Source: JANJUB01 sp031386985 (GTDB lineage: Bacteria; Armatimonadota; Fimbriimonadia; Fimbriimonadales; Fimbriimonadaceae). From it: a DNA stretch of 64,000 nt. The position numbers and the translations under genes were made by a program. Under the pieces are notes generated by a model that did no database searches, had not been told where the DNA came from, and was given only the letters and a program-made list of their open reading frames with translations. Positions 59,913 through 64,000 of the stretch are shown piece by piece; positions within the stretch are counted from its first letter, which is position 1, and each line of letters begins with the position of its first letter. The DNA lies in assembly GCA_031386985.1 (NCBI GenBank), contig JANNCV010000043.1, forward strand, positions 1-64,000, given 5' to 3'.

Positions 59913-60833
59913 GTGACGCCCCCTAACACCCCAAAACGAATCGGCCTGGAGCCCATTCTTCTTGGGGTAATGGTTCTTTGGGGGTTCAACTTCGTAGCTC
60001 TGAAGTTGCTCCTTAAGGAGATGGAGCCATCCACCGCCGCCCTCGGTCGCTGGTTCCTCATGGCCCTGTTTCTTTATGTGTATTGCCGATGGAAGGGCAT
60101 TTCACTAAGAATGCCCGTCGGCGAAGCCTGGCGGGTGCATTTGCAAGGGCTCCTCTCGATGGGTGTTTACATGGTGCTCTTTACGCTCGGAATGAAGTAC
60201 GCGACTCCCGCAGAAGGGGCAATTATTCTTGGCTGTTCGCCGGTGTTTACCCTGCTTTTGGCGGTTCTTTTCAAGCAAGAGCGGTTTCGGGTCGTAATCT
60301 TAATGGGCACTCTGATCGCTTTCATGGGCGTGGGGCTCGTCGTTCTGGCCTCGCCTGATGCGAAGTTTGGCTCGAAGGAATTGTTGGGTGATGCACTCTT
60401 ATTCGCCTCGGCATTCGTTTGGGCTATGGGGACCGTAATCAGCCGACCTCTGGTTTCCAAGATGGATCCTATCGCCCTCGCCACCTTGGCCATGCCCGCC
60501 GGGCTTGTTGCGCTCTTGGCCTTTGGGGGCAACGATTTTCTGAACACCCATTGGGACAGAGTGACCGTTACCGGTTGGAGCATGCTAATTTACTTTGCCC
60601 TTTTTGCCGGCGGAATCGGCTTCATGGGCTTTTACACGGGAGTTCGCAAGGTGGGCGCTGCGGGAGCCATGCTGTATCAATACTTTGTGGCCCCGATAGC
60701 GGCGCTCAGTAGTTTGATCTTCCTTGGCAAAGGTTTGGTCCCGCTCCAGTTGGCGGGGCTCGTAGTTGTAATCGGGGGGGTATGGGTCGCTAATCAGGCG
60801 CGCTTGCGCCATGTGCCCTCGAGCGAAGCGTAA
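59913..60833 (+). CDS. EamA/DMT-family transporter
   Basis: A 306-residue protein with ten predicted helices in two EamA repeats: ILLGVMVLWGFNFVALKLLLKEMEPSTAALGRWF and LLFASAFVWAMGTVISRPLVSKMDP. It starts with GTG at 59913. Members export metabolites or amino acids; the substrate is unknown. Its 3' end overlaps the convergent PAP2 gene by 44 bp. Confidence 0.85.
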   Translation: MTPPNTPKRIGLEPILLGVMVLWGFNFVALKLLLKEMEPSTAALGRWFLMALFLYVYCRWKGISLRMPVGEAWRVHLQGLLSMGVYMVLFTLGMKYATPAEGAIILGCSPVFTLLLAVLFKQERFRVVILMGTLIAFMGVGLVVLASPDAKFGSKELLGDALLFASAFVWAMGTVISRPLVSKMDPIALATLAMPAGLVALLAFGGNDFLNTHWDRVTVTGWSMLIYFALFAGGIGFMGFYTGVRKVGAAGAMLYQYFVAPIAALSSLIFLGKGLVPLQLAGLVVVIGGVWVANQARLRHVPSSEA

Positions 60834-61353
60834 TCGAAACCACAATAGCGGCGATCAATGCGCCGTTTGCGATCCCACCGAGGACGTCCGTCGGCCAGTG
60901 AACTCCGCGGTAGATCCGGCTGAAACCCACAAGCGATGCCCAGCCAATGGCCAGCGCCTTCCATTTCCAGTTTAGACTAGGATTGAGCAACACGAAAGCC
61001 ATGGCCAACCCAAATGCGCCCGCGGTATGACCGCTAGGGAAACTCTTGTAGTAGATGTCTTCCTGCGGCAAAGCCCATTCAAAGTTGCTCGGGCGTTCCC
61101 GCTCGAAAATTCTTTTCAGAGCGCTGTTCGAAAGCCCGGCGATGATGCCAGACCATGCCACCGGCCACAACCAATCCCAACGCCCATTTGGAAGTCTCCT
61201 GAAATCCAAACCAACGAGAGCTAAGATGACCGCCTGAACCCAACCGAGACCAGTGGAACTGATAACCCAAAAAACGGGATCAAGCCAATCACGATGGAAC
61301 CCGAGGTGGATCAAGCGAAAAAGGGACTGATCAAGGTCCCAAAGGCCGTTCAT
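60790..61353 (-). CDS. PAP2-family membrane phosphatase
   Basis: A 187-residue enzyme with all three motifs intact: KRIFERERP, FPSGHTAGAFG and SRIYRGVHWPTDVLGG. It probably dephosphorylates undecaprenyl pyrophosphate or lipid phosphates. The ATG overlaps the stop of the FmdB gene by 4 bp (ATGA), so the pair is coupled. Unlike the PAP2 at 12.8 kb it has the standard PSGH motif. Confidence 0.88.
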   Translation of the reverse strand: MNGLWDLDQSLFRLIHLGFHRDWLDPVFWVISSTGLGWVQAVILALVGLDFRRLPNGRWDWLWPVAWSGIIAGLSNSALKRIFERERPSNFEWALPQEDIYYKSFPSGHTAGAFGLAMAFVLLNPSLNWKWKALAIGWASLVGFSRIYRGVHWPTDVLGGIANGALIAAIVVSITLRSRAHGASAPD

Positions 61354-61619
61354 GGAGCTGCTTCGGACGCTGGAGCGGGCACACAAGCCGGGCAAGCGGC
61401 GGGCTCACCGGTACACTCCTTAGCTACATCTGGAGCCTTCGAGGCGGAATCGTTCACATAGAACCCCGATCCCTTGAACATCATCGCCGTCGGCTGAATA
61501 ATCCGCCGGAGGGTGTCCTCGCCGCCGCATTGACAATCCTTCAACGCGTCTTCAACGATTCGCTGTTCAACTTCGAACGTCTGTTCACATTTCTTGCACT
61601 CGTAGACGTAGGTGGGCAT
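61350..61619 (-). CDS. FmdB-family zinc ribbon protein
   Basis: An 89-residue regulatory-type zinc ribbon: MPTYVYECKKCEQTFEVEQRI with two Cys, then CQCGG. A MMFKGSGFYVNDS segment typical of FmdB follows. The tail is Ala/Pro/Cys-rich (PAACPACVPAPASEAAP). Function is not known in the family beyond putative regulation. Coupled to PAP2 downstream. Confidence 0.87.
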   Translation of the reverse strand: MPTYVYECKKCEQTFEVEQRIVEDALKDCQCGGEDTLRRIIQPTAMMFKGSGFYVNDSASKAPDVAKECTGEPAACPACVPAPASEAAP

Positions 61620-61690
61620 AACTTTGCCTTATTGTGGCAGAATTTAGCGCAACGCGAGTTCAATGACCCGCGTATTCCGTAAAGCCCGCG

Positions 61691-62539
61691 ATGTTTGGAC
61701 AGACCTTTGCCGTTCCCGATTTAGGAAAGATCGGCATTCTTGTAATTCTAGAAGCGCTACTTTCCGCCGATAATGCCCTGATCTTGGCCATCATGGTTCG
61801 CCATCTGCCCAAGGACCAACAAAAGCGTGCGTTGTTCTATGGCTTGGCCGGAGCGTTTGTCTTCCGGCTGGGGGCGATCGTGCTCGCTAGTAGCATTGCT
61901 TCGTTTTGGTGGTTGCAAGGCGTCGGAGCGCTCTATCTTTTCTATCTGCCGATCAAGCATTTTATTCAACTAGGTGGAAACAACGAGCACAAAGGGGCGG
62001 CTGGGGCTGGATTTTGGTTGACGGTGCTTTACGCGGATTTGGCGGATCTCGCCTTTGCCATTGATTCTGTCCTCGTTGCTGTCGCAATTGAACCTAATCC
62101 AAATAAGATTTGGGTGGTTTATGGGGGCGCGGTGCTTGGGATCGTCTTGTTAAGGTGGGCAGCGGGATTCTTTTTGAGGCTACTGGAGAAGTACCCCGCT
62201 CTTGACCATCTTGCCTATGTGCTGGTGGGCTGGGCGGGAGTTAAGCTTGCTTTCCTGACTGGTCATACGTTTGAAAACCACTACAACAAAACCCATTCCG
62301 TGCCACTCGGCTTTCAGTTCCCGGAGCTGTCGCCTTGGATATTCTGGATTGGATTGATTCTAATCGTCCTCGTTGGCTCGTGGGTTGCATTCAAACAAGG
62401 ACCCGATACCACAGACCGAACGCTTGAAGAAGCCGCTGAGCAGGTTGAAGGAGCAATGGATGCGATGGGGGATGACGCTTTCGATGACATCGCCGAGCAG
62501 CTTGACGAAAAGGAAAATGAAAACTTAGAGCAATCTTAG
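61691..62539 (+). CDS. TerC/Alx-family membrane transporter
   Basis: A 282-residue protein with about seven helices. The family motif LEALLSADNALILAIMVRHLP and the second acidic segment LADLAFAIDSVLVAVAIE hold the conserved Asp residues. An acidic C-terminal tail (EEAAEQVEGAMDAMGDDAFDDIAEQLDEKE) follows. TerC/Alx proteins handle manganese or tellurite stress; Mn export at translocon-linked sites is the best inference. Confidence 0.87.
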   Translation: MFGQTFAVPDLGKIGILVILEALLSADNALILAIMVRHLPKDQQKRALFYGLAGAFVFRLGAIVLASSIASFWWLQGVGALYLFYLPIKHFIQLGGNNEHKGAAGAGFWLTVLYADLADLAFAIDSVLVAVAIEPNPNKIWVVYGGAVLGIVLLRWAAGFFLRLLEKYPALDHLAYVLVGWAGVKLAFLTGHTFENHYNKTHSVPLGFQFPELSPWIFWIGLILIVLVGSWVAFKQGPDTTDRTLEEAAEQVEGAMDAMGDDAFDDIAEQLDEKENENLEQS

Positions 62540-62602
62540 AATTTCGATAATATTCGCCGATAATATGATGTTGAGGGCATTGCGCCTTCATCGGGTGATG
62601 TT

Positions 62603-64000
62603 ATGAACTGGATTGCGGCTTTAGGAGTGGGCGGAATGGTTGGGGCGGTAGGAGCCTACATCTATGATCGCTTGTATTGGCGAGGGCTCGGCCCGAAGGT
62701 GGGTCAAGGCGACAACCCGTTCAAGGCGGATATGATGGCTTTGCGAGGTCGGTTTGATGACGCGCAGGAGAAGCTAGCCAAGGCAAAACTCGATAACGAA
62801 GAGCTCCAATCTCAGCTAGCCCAAGTGAGTTCGGGAGACACAACTGCGCTAATTCGCGATCTTGATCAGGCGAAAACCACGATTCTGGAACTTCAGAGCA
62901 ACTCTCGATCAGATCAGGAATTGCAACGGCAACTGCTGGAAACCCGTACCGAGCTGGCCGCACTTCAATCCGGAGCTTCGAGCGGCAACAATGACCTTAC
63001 CCAGAGATTGGCAGAGGCGGAAGCCGAACTTGATGGCTACCGTTCGATAGAAGAGATAACAAAAGTAGAAATGGCAGAACTACGCCGAAAGGCGGCGATG
63101 TCTTCCTCAGAGGTGCCGCCCCTTCCTTCACCCGAACTTTCAACCCTAAAGGATGAGATAATGGCAAAGGACACGCGAATCGGCGAGTTACAAGCATTGC
63201 TTGCCTCCACCGGCGGAGTCAGCCACGATGTTGAGGCTAAGGAAAGCCAAATTCGGGCGCTTACCAGTCAGCTCGAATCTTCACGCGAGATGATTCGGCG
63301 ACTCGAAGACCGGATATTCAACGAAAAGGTCTCCGAATCCTCGGTTGATGAAGACACCCTCGTTAAGCGAGCGGAAGGAGCCGAGGGCAGGGTTGTTCAG
63401 CTTCAAGGCGAAGCAGAAGCGTTGCGACAAGAGCTTGAACGCATGAAATTCAACTTGGACGATCGAGACAAGCAAATTGCCTCCGCAACGCTGATGGCCG
63501 ATCTGGAACACCTCCAACAGCAAGCAGACGCTTCAGAAACAGCTCGACGCGACCTTGAAGCTCAGCTTCGGGTAGCCCTCGCCAAAATTGACGAGAGCGC
63601 AAACCAACCGGCGCAGGCCGCCGAATTGCAGATGCAGCTCAGTGAGGCGAATGAAAAACTTAAATCGGCGATGATCGCAAGTGATCGGGCCGCCTTTCAG
63701 GATCGCCAAATTCAGGCACTGGAAGCAGACCTCCATGCTGCTCGGGCTGCTCAAACCCAACTTCAGGCCGAAATGTTGGAGCTTAGAGATAAGGACTCCA
63801 AGAAAAGCGCCCTCAAACAAGATATTGAAGATCTGACGGCGAAACTCCAAGAAAAAGAGAACAAGATTGCAGCCCTTATGACCGAAGCGGCCGGGTTTGA
63901 GGCGCAGAAGACGATGGTTGACACTCTGCAACATCAGAACTCACAGTTGATCCAGCAAACAGAGGCGTTGAGCGCTCAGGTTCGCCTTGCCGAAGCCCAA
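62603..64000 (+). CDS. Membrane-anchored long coiled-coil protein (3' end beyond window)
   Basis: Open from the ATG at 62603 to the window end (466 codons, no stop). The N-terminus is a membrane anchor (MNWIAALGVGGMVGAVGAYIY). From about residue 50 nearly all is Gln/Glu/Leu/Ala-rich heptad coiled coil (DDAQEKLAKAKLDNEELQSQL; LQSQL, QLESSREMIRRLED, LRQELERMKFNLDDRDKQIA). Related in style to DUF3450- or polar-scaffold proteins, but no family is assigned. Confidence 0.75.
   Translation, partial: MNWIAALGVGGMVGAVGAYIYDRLYWRGLGPKVGQGDNPFKADMMALRGRFDDAQEKLAKAKLDNEELQSQLAQVSSGDTTALIRDLDQAKTTILELQSNSRSDQELQRQLLETRTELAALQSGASSGNNDLTQRLAEAEAELDGYRSIEEITKVEMAELRRKAAMSSSEVPPLPSPELSTLKDEIMAKDTRIGELQALLASTGGVSHDVEAKESQIRALTSQLESSREMIRRLEDRIFNEKVSESSVDEDTLVKRAEGAEGRVVQLQGEAEALRQELERMKFNLDDRDKQIASATLMADLEHLQQQADASETARRDLEAQLRVALAKIDESANQPAQAAELQMQLSEANEKLKSAMIASDRAAFQDRQIQALEADLHAARAAQTQLQAEMLELRDKDSKKSALKQDIEDLTAKLQEKENKIAALMTEAAGFEAQKTMVDTLQHQNSQLIQQTEALSAQVRLAEAQ

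Noticed and set aside
1..64000. tRNA and rRNA genes, transposases, prophage genes
   Set aside because: Gaps between genes were scanned by eye and none matched; no transposase or phage structural gene was seen.

Overview
The window is a bacterial chromosome segment of roughly even base composition. It is densely coded on both strands and has no rRNA or tRNA gene that I could see. It encodes a flagellin, three PilT-type motors, a pseudopilin, a polysaccharide-export SLBB protein, HAF/Ig-repeat secreted proteins, a Tat-dependent DUF1800/DUF1501 pair, a copper-amine-oxidase-N domain protein and a large type I-C CRISPR-Cas locus. This mix fits a flagellated, pilus-bearing soil or freshwater bacterium of the Armatimonadota (Fimbriimonadia-like). 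That placement is an inference from gene style, not from a marker phylogeny.

Layout. 0-18 kb: housekeeping and envelope genes (flagellin, pseudopilin, dnaE, a Spy-like protein, leuB, DUF1501/DUF1800 pair, aspartate kinase with extra N-terminal ACT domains, M50-like peptidase, PAP2 phosphatase, D-Ala-D-Ala dipeptidase, SLBB export protein, HAF/Ig-repeat giant). 18-20 kb: a half-length MetH. 20-36 kb: an accessory stress island with duplicated LuxR-type regulators separated by a 21-nt dyad repeat array, a third small LuxR protein, a DUF892 ferritin-like protein, glycine-zipper stress proteins, BON, DUF5670-like and 27-aa membrane microproteins, an AI-2E family transporter, a collagen-like membrane protein and an orphan efflux adaptor. 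36.9-45.5 kb: a complete type I-C CRISPR-Cas system on the minus strand (cas3-cas5c-cas8c with internal cas11c-cas7c-cas4-cas1-cas2, leader, 10 repeats). 45.9-47.6 kb: a second 21-nt repeat array abutting the stop codon of an isolated atpD. 47.8-64 kb: secreted and membrane proteins, a thioredoxin fusion whose catalytic cysteine is encoded by an in-frame TGA, trmFO, an amidase, a GreA/B-type factor, three tandem pilT genes, an EamA transporter, PAP2/FmdB, TerC and a long coiled-coil protein running off the end.

Most notable items. (1) At 51488-52453 a LolA-like/thioredoxin fusion is interrupted only by a TGA at the first position of the WCxxC motif. A SECIS-like hairpin starts 14 nt after it, so this is best read as a new selenoprotein. 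(2) There are two arrays of imperfect 21-nt units with internal dyad symmetry. They differ in sequence but share architecture, are open as heptad repeats in more than one frame on both strands, and lie in frame with a neighbouring gene. (3) Twin 27-residue membrane microproteins share a 20-bp upstream motif. (4) Cas11c has an internal start with its own Shine-Dalgarno inside cas8c.
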